From: Monarcha castaneiventris obscurior
Taxonomy: Eukaryota > Chordata > Aves > Passeriformes > Monarchidae
Direction of reading: 5' to 3'
DNA length: 64,000 bases
NCBI GenBank assembly: GCA_026261815.1
Contig: JAMPIT010000434.1
Location: 15,683,001-15,747,000, forward strand
Shown here: positions 26,131 through 40,379 of the stretch, piece after piece
Layout of the letters: each line of letters begins with the position of its first letter
How positions within the stretch are numbered: the first letter of the stretch is position 1
Notes under the pieces: model-generated
What the model saw: the letters and a program-made list of their open reading frames with translations, nothing else
Told to the model about the DNA's origin: nothing
The model's database searches: none
Position numbers and translations under genes: made by a program

Positions 26131-29100
26131 ACAATGTAAAGAAACAAGAGACAACTGCAGAAATCACATTTCAGTGCTGAAGCTTTGATTTCAGTAGATG
26201 TAACATTAGTGACAACAAAGCAAAGCAAAAAGCCTTTTCTCAGCCTAACTGCAAACACACCTTGTGTGCCCACAAACATCTGATCTACTTTGTCAGAGCT
26301 GCTTCAATTAGACCTGCATCTTCAGGAGCATCCCTGCTGGCCTACGCGGGGCCGAGGAACAGCACGTCCTCAGAACTGGGTGCAGAGAGTCACACTGCTC
26401 TGGTACTCAGCCTGTAGGTGAGAGGCCTTTGCCTTTCCTTCTATCGCAAGCAAGATGAGCATCACTCATTTATAAGGTAATTGCACACACCTTTATGGTC
26501 TGATTTCTGCACTGTAGCAAGCTTTAGCTATCCAGGAGGAAAAAACTGTAGATTAACTGGTTTTCATCTTATTTCAGCCCCTGCCTATACAGACACTTAA
26601 ACTTCTCTTCTTATTTAACTCCATGGACTTAACTTCAGGCACTTACTTAACAGCCTTTTAGCAAAGATTTTTGTGGTTTTTGAATGGGGACCTTAGAGAA
26701 AAATTATTTTCCCTCGTGAATAAAATTTGCAGTTTAATGATATGAAACATTTCTAGGGAAATATCCACAGTATTGCATCTGTGCACTGTTAACACCACAA
26801 AAGAATAGGCAACAAATATTAATCCATACCTTAACTTCAAAAGGACTTTGAATGGGGCAGTTGTCCATAACATTCTATGGAAACACTACCTCATTTATCT
26901 TCATACTCCACAAAGTGGCAAGAAATTAATCAGAAGACTGTGAAACAATTGCACACCTATCACAGAGTGAATGTGGACAAATACCAGGTGATTTTGTGCC
27001 CTGTATACTATTATATAAATATGATCAGTGATGTCATTTTTGCTCATATACCATAAAAGGTATATCAGAGGGATACCAGCTCTGTGAAAGAAGGGTTCAC
27101 ACTAAAGAAGAATCTGCTCCCTTCTCACCGTTTCCACAACTCACCTCAATTTGTTCCTCATTGAAACCCATCACCTGCTCCCTTTGTAGTACCTTCAAAT
27201 CACTTAGAGATCTGCTTAACTCCACCTCCCCAGGCACCATCCTCATCTCTCAGACCATAACAACTTCTGCCCGGGTCTCTTACAGAAACCTGCTAAAACA
27301 CTTGTATCTCTCTTCTCGGTTCCTCTTTCCCTTTTCTTAATGGCTACTCATGGATATTCCTGACCTTTCAAAGAATCTGCCTTTTTGTTGTTCTTACCAA
27401 TCGATGCAATCAGCCGGCTCTAATCTCTGTCTCATCAGAGCCTGGGGCTGCTGCCTGCAGAGGCCAGCAGCAAAGCCTACGAGGACTTCTCACGGAGTTC
27501 AGAGACACCGGTTAGGAGGTCAGATGCCCTTTCACACAAACAAGAATGAGCTCAACCTCAGTTTTGGAAAAAATATGTCAATAAAAATGTACCAGGAAAC
27601 GCCTGGATGAAAAACATTCCCAAAAGCAATAGTACTAAGCAGAAAATGTTATTATCCAGGTATGGCCTTCCTGAGGCATCCTTCTCTTTCTGGGCAAATT
27701 CCATGGAAGTCTAAGCTCATCAAGGTCACTGAAATGATTTGCCTGGCTCCTGTAAGAGGGTCAGTGAAGCAGTAACTGTTCCACGATGCTAGATTGAAAT
27801 ATGTGCCTGCAACACCACACCTGGGTGATTCAGAGACCTGCAATGCATGAATCCCCACAAAGATCCATCCTTAAGCACAACCTCCAAATTGTCATTTTAT
27901 ACTAGCCTCTTTTCCACCTGTTTTCTCTTTGCACTGAAATTCCTCCCCCTCAACTGCGAGCAGTGAATCTTCCTTTAGAACATGGCAATATTTATTGACT
28001 GTATTCTTTGTTCACATCTGTCAGACATGGGAAGTCACCACTGCTTTACAAGACTATCAGTTTTAAGTAATGCCATTCATCACAAAACGGAATAGTGTGA
28101 GCAACATTTCCTCAACTGCAATGAATTATCCAAGGGTCAGCAAGCTGAAGTCGCGGTTGGCAACACAAACATTGGCCTCAGGTAGCAAACCCATCTTTGC
28201 AGCTGTTCTCATCCATATGGGTTCAATGAACTGCAGAGAGTACAGGCCTTTGCTTATTGAGAGTATCTGCTGGAACTATTTCATCTAACCAGCATCATAA
28301 AACAACTCTGAAGTAAGGTGAATGCTATTCATCTAAAGCTTGTCTGGTAGCCAACTGCTGACAGAGGGGGAAATAGAGATGGCAAAGCAGCAGCTACGGT
28401 CAGGAAATGCAGGTGTTCCTGGATTTCGAAACTCAGAGATTAAAGGCACAAGAAGTGGAAACAATGCACCTGTGGTTCACAGGCATCTGGTCACCCCAAC
28501 AGTGCTCAGCTTTCTGACAAACAGTTTCCAGGATCCCTCAGTGCATTTCCTCACCAGCATAATGCCCTTTTAATGGACATGCTGTCAAGCAGATTTGTTC
28601 GGCAGCTACACAATTAGCCCTGGTTTTGCTCTGAAACAGAAGATTTTGTTTATACACATGGTTTTGCAAGTAAGATTATTCTGTGATTAAATGTCACATT
28701 TTACCAGAAGCCTCATCACTCGTACACAGCACACACAGGGCTTGAGTTCTCTCTGCCTTCTGATTTACCCCAGCATTCACTAAGATTTTACTTATAATAA
28801 TGGGATGTGCAATAAATCAGTTTTCTAGAAGAGACTGTTAACATCACATTGCTTTCCTCAGCCTTTTCCTCTTCACTTCTATCAGTACAATCAGATTCTT
28901 AGCAGCTTTCTATTTAAAATAGTGATTGTGCAAACAATTGACCAAAAATGTCAGAAGTCCTTATTGAATTGATAACTGTTAGTTGCTAAAATACTATAAA
29001 ACTTTCCCAAACTAAAAAAGGAACAGATTCAAAAGACAAGGTCCTTAACAGAAATTGCTTCTATATACAAGAAGCCTAAAGATCCTTCGATTTTCTTTCC

Positions 29101-32100
29101 TTAATGACATTCAATCTAACAAAATTAATTACAAGTTAAGCACTCCCAAGAATAGAAGAAAGTCTTGTAACAGAAATATCAAAGCCTTAAATGTCAGTTA
29201 CTAACAGCAATAATTTTTGAGTAACACCATTGACCCAGTTTGCTTAGCCCACGGGCTGCAGCATTTTAAGCTGTTCACTCAAAGAAACAGGATCTTTGGG
29301 AGACATTGTCTTTCCAGTTTAGGATTAGGTTAAGAGAGCCAGACAGGTATCCCATCTAAGGGATACCCCATAAATTGCCTTGTTGTTAGATAAAATTAGC
29401 AAATCCCCTCAAATATGGATCTAGTGTACTGATGGGTTGCAGAATAAAATGATGACATTAAAGGATGGCTTCATGACCATATGTATATAAAATTTCATTC
29501 TTTTAGATGTTTCCTGGGATGAATTAAATTATGTAAATATATGTTAACAATAATTCATAATATTTTAATAAAACCTTTTTCTTTCTCTTGGCTTCTTAGA
29601 AGTGCAGTCCCAGGTGTCCTTAGGGTGGTGCGTGTTTTGTTTTTACACTTTAAGGACACACAAGGTTATACACTTCATAAGCAAGGAAGCACAACTATTG
29701 ATATATAATGCAGATAATGATGCTGGGCGTCCTTTGTCTGGTATCATTCCCAGTTTTTGCTGGGAGCACTGTTCATCAACAAAGTGACTTGGTATCAAGA
29801 AAGGGGATTCACATTTTTCAAGTTTTCTGCCAGATAGCTATTCTGGGAAGGGAAAAAGTATTTTGATTTTCTTTTCTTTTCCCCTCTAGTGGAAGATTAA
29901 ACAGTGAAGGTGTCTTTACTGTTGACAGATTTTGTATTAGTAAATGCAATCAAATCTACCTAAGACTCATGCCTCAAGTGAACTTACTCACTGAAAAGTA
30001 CATCCCCAGAGACACTGCTCTCCACAGGGTCCCCCTGCTTGTTCAGGCTGTGAAAGTTCGCCAAGTTTAAGGTGACCCTTTCTTTAAAATAAAAAATAAT
30101 AACAATAGTAAAAAAAAAATTGTAACAAAGTAGCTGCATAGGAGTTACATAAGAGATATTTTTCAGTGCTACCACTTTCATCATCATCAGGATTCTGGCG
30201 CAGGTGGGAGGTGATCCTGTGTCCCGGAATGCAGAAGGTTTCCCCACTGCAAAGCAGCTCAAAGAAGCCCATCTATGACACAACTCTCTGGTTTTCAGGC
30301 TGAGCAGAGCAGCCTCTCTGGAGCTTTTGGGGCTTTTCCCCCAGTGCTGAACACGCCCCAACTTCACTTGCTCTCGGATATCAGATACCTCAAGGTCCCA
30401 CCCTGAGATCAGACTTCCTTTGGGTATTTTCCCTACACCCTGGCTCACTCCCTGTGCCATGTGCAGAGCTGATTGTTCACTCTGTTCCTGCTCTAGTGTC
30501 CCTAATGGTGTCTCTAACAGGCAGTGAGAGGGACAGAACAGCAGACATGAGGACAGAAAAGAGAAATATCCATGGTCACAAAGGTTAAGAACATGAACAC
30601 CAATGTACAGGGTCAGACTACACATCATTTTCAGTTCCTTGTTTCCACAGCCCATGAGCAGAAGCAGATAATTAAAACTGAATCTTTGTCAGGTTCTGTC
30701 CAATCATCTGAATTCAGAGATATGGACCAAGCATCAGAAGTAGCCTATATTTTCAGTTTTTCTTTGATCTCATTCTTTGCTTCATTAGAACTCCACAGGA
30801 AATACCTGAAAATCATTTTTCTATTTGGATCCATATCTGCTCTTTGGGAAGGGGAAATACACAAATTTAACTTTTTTTTCCCTCCTTTAAACAGTGTTGA
30901 CATTTAAGGACTTGTGTACTGCTAATGCTTTCAGCTTCAGAGGGTGCTGACTTTACTGAACACTCCTATTTAATTCTTTCTTCTCTTTATTAAGTAAATG
31001 TCTCAAAACAGTAAGCTCTAAGTAATCATTTGAAAAAAGCCCAAAAAAAATCAACAAACCTCTAAATATGCTTTCTCTTTTTTTGGTAAAACATGCTTAT
31101 TACAACTGCTACATCCATAAACTTTTCTTACAAAATTCCCGTAAATTAATGTTCAATGTGCTGTATTCAAGAGCACGTGTGTTCCTATGGAATCTGCACA
31201 GCAGGATCAGGGTTTGAATCAGCAGCACATTCATTGAAACACACTCAAAGCACAAAACATGCACTCCTGTCCTCAAGCCACGCTCTGTGCCACAAAGTTC
31301 CAGGCCATTTGAGGCTCGCTTTGTGCAAGGGGCTCTCAGCGAAGTCGAGAGTGCTGCACGTAGCATTGCTGGCAGAGCTGGCCCCGAGCATAAATGTCCC
31401 CTTGAAATGTGCCCTCAAGTTGAACTCCAAGCTCCATGAGACAAATAGTCAGGGAATTAATCCCAGAGCCAAGCATCTTTTTCCTCACTGCAATAGCCTT
31501 GTCCCCAGGCTCCTTTCAATAAAGGGGTGACAGCCAGCAGAGCTCTCTGCTACCACGGTGTTTGGGAGCATTGAGCACAACCAAACCCTTCCAGCAGTGC
31601 AAAACCTCTGTACATACCCAGCCACAAACCCAGGCACACCTCACCCAGGGAGACTCACTGGATCCTGAATGGGACCAGACATACACCAAGTCTGACTACA
31701 CCCACAGATATTGATGAGCCTAAAAGCAGCATTAGGGTGAGAAGTTTCATGGCTTAAAGCACACAGGATCAGCTTGAATTAGAAAACAGTATCACTTTTC
31801 TCATATTTTCACACTCTTTGGACCACTTGGCACTGGACTGGTTTAGAGGAACTGACTCTTCCTCAACATGACAACTTTCCAAACCTCCTATAACGTGAGC
31901 AATATTATTTTCCAAGGGTTGGCACACTAATGTGCTGAGTACAGAAATATATAAAGAACACATCATTTACAGGGGAATGATGGTGGGACTAAAAACTTAG
32001 CTACATTTTCCACTGACACCAAAGAGTCCAATTAAGTTAACCCCCACCTACAAATCTTGACCTACCACAGTTCTCAGATCTGCAGAGTTACAGCCAAACT

Positions 32101-35100
32101 TGTGTTCCTGACTGTATTTTTATTATTTTTCTCTTACTGCAGAAAAAAGGAAACTCCTAAGCAATGTGAAAAGGCACAAAGGACATTTAAAAACTTAGCT
32201 TCATTTAGGACAGTATGTACCAAATGTTTTCACCTCCAGGATTAAATTTAAGCATGTGTTTGCCAGTCATTGAAGAGATGAACTGGATAAGCCCAAATCA
32301 AGTTCCTTTAGTGACTTGGGACGCAAGTAAGATAGGCTTTAGCAGCTTTACATTACTTTTGACCCCTTGACTTTTTGGAGCTACATTAACTTCTGTCAGA
32401 ATATGATGGCAGTCCCAGCTCCAGCCCCTTTGCTGGATGAACCAGCCACGTGCTGAAGAAAGGTCTCACAGCTTCCCAGGCAACAGGAAGCAGAATGGAA
32501 GGTGGATGGTTGGGGTGAAGGGCAGGAAGAGAAGGATACACAACTTTTCCTGTGCCATGAAATCCACACCAAACATTCCAGCATAGAAAATGGCACTGGA
32601 AAGACTGCAGACTCTTCAGCCTTCTCAGCTGATGGACTTCTGCTGTTCAGAGCCCGTGGGACTGAACTGGGGATACAGAGAGGATTGAAGAATCAAGGGT
32701 TCTGGCCACTGAACAACCCCAGTGGTCACAAAGCTTTGCAGAGAACAATCCCCAAATGACTGATTCCACACCCACAAATTAATAATCCTCACTCTTAACC
32801 TGACCATAGAGAAAATACACTTGATTAACATAATTCCCTAATATCAGACCAGACATAATTAAGACAATTAATTTTAGTATTGCTAAATGTTAATAGATCC
32901 CAAGGTCCCTTCTTCTCTGCCTGTTTACTCTGTTCTCCTCTCTTTTACAAGAGGTTCTTGTGATAAAGCACTTTTCACTCTAACAAGGTCTCTCTTTAGA
33001 ATAGCATCCTTAAATTATTTAAATACTCATCTGGTAAACAACATAGTATTTTTAGCAATAAAGTAAAAATCATGTTGCTTTCTGACCTAATCCCAAGGGA
33101 AATTTTGGATTATACAAACTGGTTTATTTCTTAGTCGATAGAAGGTGTGCTCAAGGAACTCTGAGCATCAGGACATTATGATTAAAACCAAACTGTTAAA
33201 TTTGTAATTCTGCAAAAAAGAAATGCCTGCAAAAGCCCCCTGCAGTAACTGTTACACACACACAAAGGTGATGAGAAATGCAGAAAGCTCTTGCCAAAAA
33301 TAAGACCATACCTTAAACATTTACATAATATTCTTTTACATTTTGCAGATAAAGACAGAAAAAAGCCCTAAAAAAAGTGACCAAGAACCATCCCCATTTT
33401 TACCAGCGTTACCAAGGCAAAAACTGCCACTGTTGGCTGCCATGTACCTCACTCACCTCTGCAGTGGGATGCACCTCTAGACATTCCTGGGATGCCACAG
33501 GACAGCATCCTATGGAACTCATGGTGAAGGACCATCCCCCTCACAAACATCAGCCCAACAAATGTAAGACCATCATTATAAAGAAAAGAGGGAGACAGAA
33601 AATAATCTGCCTGTGCATAAATCCTTGCCAGGACTTTGCTCATAATGATTAACATCCCATGTTGCAGCAGTGACCCTGCTGCAATCCTGTGATCCCTGAG
33701 CTGGAGGATGTGGTTCTCTCCAAGTGAGACCTCGAGTCAATATCAAAGCTCAGCAGCACCAAGGCTTCTGTTCCTGTGGCATCCAGCACTGTCTGCCTGC
33801 TTCCCCACATCCTCCACATGCAATATTCTCATTCCCTGCCTTTCTGTCCCACTAAAGCCTGCAGGAACCTTGTGAGTGAAGAAGAGGAGTTTTATCTTCT
33901 TTCCCCAAAAGTATCTTCTAACTGGACACTGAATATTTCAGAGGTTGCAGAAATTAGACATGGGAGGGCAGGTACACATGAAGAGACAAAAGAGCCATTT
34001 ACCAGTTTACTACAGCCATAAAAACCCCACAAAGACACTATTTCTGCATGAAAAGAAATGAGTTCCTGCTCTCTGAGTCAGTAGGCTCAGTGTAGGCATA
34101 AGTTCACTGCTGACATAGTTGATTTAAGAGCCTTTGCTGTGATGGCAGTGTTGGTAAAAGCTTTAACCATAGTTTTTATGATGCTATTAAGTTTTAGTCA
34201 TTTGTGGGTTTTGCAGTATATGAATACTATAGATGCCACCTTAATTAAAAGGTCTTGTCATCTTGTGCAATTAAAAAGAGAAAATGTACTCTCCTATGAA
34301 TAGCCAGGAACAAATTGAGCAAGCTGCATTATACACGCTAAGTACACAGCAATTTTGTGCCCCTTCCTGTATCACATCTATTCTCCAGCATTCAGTACTT
34401 TTTAATAATCCTGTTACAATGTTTTATGTTTGACTTATGAAGTACCAGTGCCATGGCATCTCTGACCATTAATGACAACCAAGTTAAACAAAGTCCTACT
34501 TTGCAAACGTGTACAAACTTTGCATCCCCAGAGTACAGGAGAAGTGCTGCATCTCAGGATTTTCATGTACAAACACCCACTAAAAGAGGCATTATTTTTT
34601 TCATAAGAAAATACCTGATGGATAATCAGACAGTCTCTTCCCAAAGAATACATAGTAAGACAAAATCACTTTAAATACACCTTAATACCCATGCAATTAT
34701 TTAGTTGGACAGCATACACACATAAAGTAGATCACACACATGGCATTCACAGCCTAAACATGAAAGTGCACTTCCACAGCTACCTACAAGGGATCCCAGC
34801 AGATGGTTACCAGCACGTGTCCACTCGTGTCAGCTGCAAATACATTCACCTTCATAAGTCTGGTTCATTATTTCAGTTTTGACTCCACCTCAAGGTCTTT
34901 CAAGATAATGAAGCAGCAAGTGGCTGCCTCGAGGTTTGTGCCCAGAGCAGGACTTCCTTCAGGATCCGCTAGTAACTTTTGACCAAGAGAAAAGTATATC
35001 CTACATCCATCTGCAGCCTATGCCCTTAATGCCCCAGGGCATTATACTGACAGGGCAGCAAGAAAACCAGGCACATCTCCCTGGGCCAGTTAGAGAGAAG

Positions 35101-38100
35101 CATTCTCAGGATTTGCTCTAGACTACGAAGTCAGTGATATTTGTGGTGATTTCTGACAGACATTCTTATAGGTCCATGCATCATAGCTCTTGTGTCTGGA
35201 TCATAAAGAAACTGAACATATCCTCAGTCAGAAGTCACGTACAATTCATGTGATCATTACCATTTGTAAAACACACCAATTCCACTGCTGTCAAATGAAG
35301 CAAAACCTCCTGTCTTTGGGCCTATTTTTAAAGTGATACAACTCCATTGGAAAACTTGTGCTTTAAAGGTGCTAAGTAAGTTAGGCTCAAAAGGATGTTA
35401 CCTCAGATGTCTTTATTGTGTGACAGTCATTCAAATGAAAACGCAAAGTTGACGTAAGCATGGAAACCATTTTTTCCCCTTCGTCTTGCAAATAAGTAAG
35501 GTCTTCCGTTTTGGAGTGCTGACACCTACCACCATCCAAACAAGTGGACTTCAGATTGGTACAAGACAGCACCAGCTTGGGGATTGAGAGCTTACCAGCA
35601 GCTGAACAGACCCTGCTCTCACCTCTCCACCAGGGAACCGATTCTCCTCCCTGCCACACTCCCCCTCGGTGCTTTGACTCCACAGGAGTTCCCCACACAG
35701 CCGCTCAAGCTTCTGGGAAGATCTTCACAATCTGCATAGTGGATCCTGGCTTGCTGCCTTGTCCCTGAAGTGCCCAGTGCTCCCCTACAGAAGGAAACTC
35801 CAAAGCTGCTCCTTGAAAGGAGCTTTTCCTCTTACATCCATGCCAACAGCCACCTTTGGGGCTTTGAGCCCCGCAAGCACCTGGTTTCTGGCTGCTCTGA
35901 GCCTGCAGCTTCTCCTTTGAAGTGCAGCAGCCTTTGGGGAGCATCCTGAGGCGCTTCTGAGCTGCACAGGCAAGCAACAACTGCTGCAGCTTGGACAAGC
36001 ATATGCTCCAGAGGAAGAGGCACATTCTAGATGAGGGATGAGCAAAGTTTTGATCACAGATAAAGTAAAAGAGAAAGGTTTATGAAGGAACTGGAGAAAT
36101 ACTAAGGATACAGGAGGCTTCAAAGCAAAACAGTGCAATCATCTTGGCTGTGATAGTTTAAACTAAGTATAAACTAATTAATAATTCAACTGGCAAGCTA
36201 TTGACAATCAGAATAAACACCCTTAGGCATGGCTCCAAGACGCACGGTCCCACATGGACAGGAGCCCAGCAGCCAGTTAGCAGCCAGAAACATCCCATCC
36301 ATGGAGCGAGGGTGATGGAGCCACACCACAACACACACTGTACTGGCAGCACCCTCAGGGCTCATGACACCTCTGCAAAGGAGGCTGGTGGCATGTCTGG
36401 CCTTCTGAGTGCAAAGCAATAACCTGCATCACTTGTATGTTGAAAGGACAGAAAAATGTCTATTACTATGCAAACTCTTTATAAATTCCTGATGGTCTTC
36501 CCCTCCCACTAAGCAGACACAGCTGTAACAGATGAGTAGCACCCAACCACTGCTCAAGGACTGTTTGGAACACAACGACCTGGATTTGCATCTTTGAACC
36601 ATGGGCATGAGACTGAGGGATATTCTCATATGGACATGCCTTGGAAGCTGGCACTCTTGAAGTTAATGACAGTAGGATAGAGTTAGTACAAAAGACAAAA
36701 AACCCCCAAACCTACAAGCTGCAGTAAACTGACTCGAGAAGAAATACACAATAGTCATCAGAAAGAGAGCTTGCCCCTCCTTCCGCACTGACGGAGCGAG
36801 CACATCTCATTCACAGGCTGTGAGCAGCTGCAGCCCACTTCAGCTGTCTGAATGCCCACTGACAGCAGGTACAGACACACACAGGCTGCTCTTAAACCAC
36901 CAGTCACCCGACAGGACCAAGGCAGGAAGTTTGAATACAGATTAACTTTGCTTATAAATGTGCTACACATGGGGGAGGCTAAACTGGCTGCTGCAACAGT
37001 CTCTTGGTAGGGCTCCTGTCTGTTAAAGAAAGAATAATTCACAGGAAGTGGCTTCAGAGTGGATAAAAGCACAAAGGAGAGAGAAAACTTTAATTTTTAA
37101 AAAGATATCCACAAAACCCACATTTGGGCAACTGTGGATTCGTAAACTCTATTTCCCCTCCACCCTTCAACTGAGCTGCAGCATCTGTCTAGTCTGAGCA
37201 GCATAAATACCACTTAGATACTAACTATGCCACCTTCTGTACAGCTCTGGGTAAATATAGGCTGCTACATGAGATAAAAATAGAAACATATCTTAATTAA
37301 AAAAAAAACAACAACCAAACCCAAACAAAAAAACCCCACAAAAACTCAGAGTACTCCTGTATTTTACTGACCATCACCTCTAATTTTTGCCCCTCACTAC
37401 CGTTTTAAAACATGAAATAGTCTATAAAAACCTTTAAGTTACAGTGTGAGAAGAAAGACTGCTGCATCACTTCCTATTTTACTGCTGAGGAAGTATTCTA
37501 GACCACTTCTGTCCCATCATTTTACCTACGTCAACTATATCCAGCATTCAGATGCACAACTCTTCATTTTGTATTAGTGTGTGATCCCTAACCCTTTGTG
37601 GATCCAGCCATGTAAGCCATTAATTCTGGAGAAAAAAAAAAAGGAAAGAAACCAACAGAGAGAAAAAGTAAGCAGGAAACTACTTGGCTTGAAACCTAGA
37701 GGGTGATGCCCCACGCTGCACAGGCTGTTCTCATTATCGAGCTCAGTTACTGATCCCTGTGTATAAGCAGGTTCAGTGCCTTCCTTTCTGGAGTGTGCTG
37801 CCTGCCTTTGAACTTGAGATGCTGAGAGACTTTATGAACAGAGATGTTGTTTTATTTACTCTCAATTAATCATGCTCAACTGTAAACAAAGTGTCTGTTT
37901 TAGTTCTGTTGACAATTATCCACTTGTCAACATCTCCCTCAAGTACCTTCAGCATCTGGCAGCAGCACAAAACTGCTACATCAAAATGAACATTTTGTCT
38001 CAATAAAAAGATAGACGTGTGGCAGGGTTTCATCTGTTTTCTAGCCCATCAACAGTCAGGCTGTATTGTCACTGATGCAACCAGACAGTGGTCTGTTCCT

Positions 38101-38870
38101 ATGGAATAGTTATTTACAAAGGGGGAAGGAAGCCAAATTTTGTTTATATTAGTAAGGCAGACTCACAGAAGAAACAAGAGCCCCCACACCTCCTCAGAAA
38201 GGCAGAAGCCAGCCTTCCCTGCAGCCTGCCATGGGCCTCCTGTTCTGCAGGGGCAGGTCCAGTCCCAGCTTCACCAGTCACCTTGCCAGAAGCTGCAGAG
38301 TTGGACTTGTTTATTTTGTGGTGTTCAGCAAATCCCAGTGCAAACAGAGACCACTTACTGGTGCCTCCCCAAATACTTTCAGTGTGATACCACTACCTGC
38401 TACATGACCTGGGCTTTTTCTGGTCTCTGGGGTTTCCATACTGATTTGAATTTTGCCATTTTAACCTTGTGAGATATAATTATTCCCATTAGTTAAAAAT
38501 CCTTCCTGCATGTTAACACATCCTCCCCCGTGTTTAAACTGAAAACTACAAAGTAAATACAGATGGTCTGGCACCTTTTTGGGTACAGTGAGGTACAAAC
38601 TGGATGCTCCCTTTCTTCTGAGTGGGAGGAAGGAATCTTGTCAGGTAGCCTCACTAACAGGTGAGGAGGCCCCAGAGAACATCTATGGAGAACATCCCCT
38701 CACACTTCTGAGGCACCAAAACTGTGTGCCATGGCTCTGGCTACCTGAAATTGTTCATATTATTTGAAACTTGATCCCACTGTAGCAAAGTAACAGGAAA
38801 ACCTGACTAACTTGACCGGAAATACCCCAACCCTGTGCCTTTTCGCCATAGAACTGAGTTTTCTTCCCAG
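26131..38870. other. AT-rich gene desert
   Basis: No gene, RNA gene or recognisable transposon is seen. A 223-codon open frame on the minus strand at 29984-30655 has no recognisable domain and is treated as chance. At 33662-33684 there is a perfect 9-bp stem with a 5-base loop. The block at about 34120-34350 (TTTTATGATGCTATTAAG, CCTTAATTAAAAGG, TGCAATTAAAAAG) has enhancer-like texture. Confidence 0.6.
37290..37346. repeat. A/C-rich low-complexity tract
   Basis: A runs alternate with AACAAC, CCAAACCC and AACCCC words. It is probably decayed simple sequence. Confidence 0.8.
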
Positions 38871-38879
38871 AATAAAATA

Positions 38880-39190
38880 CTCAGGGGCGCGGGGGAGGGC
38901 AGGAGGCTCCACTGAGCGTAGCGGCCAGCGCAGGGAGAACGCATCCCGGTCCTGGGCCTTACCGTGCTCTGGGCAGCTCCCGGCTCCGGCGGCTCCCGGC
39001 TGGTCTCGGCGGGGCCGCCGCGCCCTGACACGCGCTAATCAACCTCCGCTGTGTAATTGATTCTAATGAGCGCGGCTGGCTGGCTCCGCGCGCTAACGAC
39101 CGCCCCGAGTTGGCGGCGGCCGAGTTGGCGGCGGCTCCGGCCGCGCTCCCCGCCCGCAGCGCCCAGCCTGGCCCGGCCGGACCGCCAGCC
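38880..39190. promoter_or_regulatory. CpG-rich island
   Basis: G+C and CpG rise abruptly from the desert. CGCGCTAA, GGCGGCGGCC and CGGCCGCGC words occur, along with the 15-bp tandem duplication. An AT-rich enhancer-like block follows immediately. It could be a promoter of an unannotated RNA or a Polycomb-type orphan island; no open reading frame looks genuine. Confidence 0.6.
39106..39135. repeat. Tandem 15-bp duplication in a CpG island
   Basis: CGAGTTGGCGGCGGC occurs twice back to back without mismatch. It sits at the 3' edge of the CpG-rich island at 38880-39190. Confidence 0.95.
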
Positions 39191-39214
39191 TCCCCTTTAA
39201 CCTCCTCCCTCTCC

Positions 39215-39860
39215 CTCCACAATTAATTGAGATATCTTTTATACTTGATGTGTTGTAAAATTAATGCCTAATTTATGTAATTAGTCAATTAACTGTAATT
39301 CTAGCATATGGTGCCAAATGCCCAGAAGGTGTTCTTGTTTCCCAGGTACTTATTTTGATGTCATGAAATGCAGCTAATTAATTTTACATGCATATTAATT
39401 TCGGATCTATTTAGCGGCTCCCTTTGTGAAGGCAGATTTAATATTTGTCTTTCTAACCTTTTTGGGCAAATTCCGTGCTCGGTGTTGAAATGGAGGTGAC
39501 TTTTAAAACACATTTCCATCGGTCTCCCTTTCCTCTGTGGAGCCTCTGCTGACACCGGGTCGGTCCCTCCTGTGTGAAGACGCACAAGGGCTGATTATCT
39601 ATAGTTTCCCGCACATCTATAACTGTCGCAAGATACGGCTATTGAATTTAAATCCGATTAATATTTAATATTAAACATTTCTGAGGGAATTTTTGTTTGT
39701 TTTTTGCAAAGCACAATATCCCACGGACATTTTTTTTAAATAGCTGCTCTTAATACAATGCTCCTTGGAAAAATTATGAGAATTGAAGTATTGCCTAATT
39801 AGAAAATGAGCGAAATCCTGATCGCTGGCTTCTGATGTTCTCAGTTCTCCTGATTGCGCT
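39215..39860. promoter_or_regulatory. Strong candidate conserved enhancer block
   Basis: The block begins AATTAATTGAGATATC (39221) and contains TAATTAGTCAATTAAC, GCTAATTAATTTTACATGCATATTAAT (about 39373-39399) and AATATTTAATATTAAAC (about 39661). The sequence is unique, has no simple repeats and carries many overlapping homeodomain- and POU-type cores between two CpG islands. This is the texture of deeply conserved vertebrate non-coding elements. FOXB1, 10 kb downstream, is the obvious target. Conservation is inferred, not tested. Confidence 0.5.
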
Positions 39861-40239
39861 GAGCAACTGCGAGCCCGCTGCCAGCGCGCCCTGCGCTTGG
39901 CTGCTCCTGGCCTCGGGAAGCACTGGCGCTCCTCCCCAGCAAAGCGTTCAGGTTACGCTTCTGTCTCTGTCGGAAAGTAATCGCGTTAGATTTTGTCCAT
40001 AAAACTAGGAAAGAGGAGATTATGCCTCTTCTTTCTGCAGTTTTCTGCGCAGAGATTAAGGGGTTAATCGCATCGTGGGCTTTCCCGCTCCCCAGATGCT
40101 GAGAAAAGATTTAAGTAGAAAAAGAGATGAAACCCGTAGTCTACGCTTCAAATTCCCAGCGATACCGTTTTTCCCTTTGCTGCAGCAGCACTAATTGCCG
40201 CATTACACTTATCTCTGGGGTGAGGGGGGATAAAAATGC

Positions 40240-40375
40240 ACCTGGCTGAGGGGCGCGGGACTCCGCGCGTGGGGCGGGTGCGCTGCCGCTGCCCGACCTC
40301 CCGCCGGCCCCGGGAAACGCTTTCCTGCGGAGCGGCAGGGCGGCACTTCGCTCTTTGGGGCGTCTACGCGAGTGC
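40240..40375. promoter_or_regulatory. Short CpG-rich patch
   Basis: A compact run of CGCG, CCGCGCG and GCCGGCCCCGG words lies between two AT-rich enhancer-like blocks. Too short for a typical promoter island. Confidence 0.45.
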
Positions 40376-40379
40376 TGTA

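Noticed and set aside
29984..30655. A 223-codon minus-strand open frame
   Set aside because: No recognisable domain. A frame of this length is not surprising in 64 kb of six-frame translation. Not promoted without conservation evidence.
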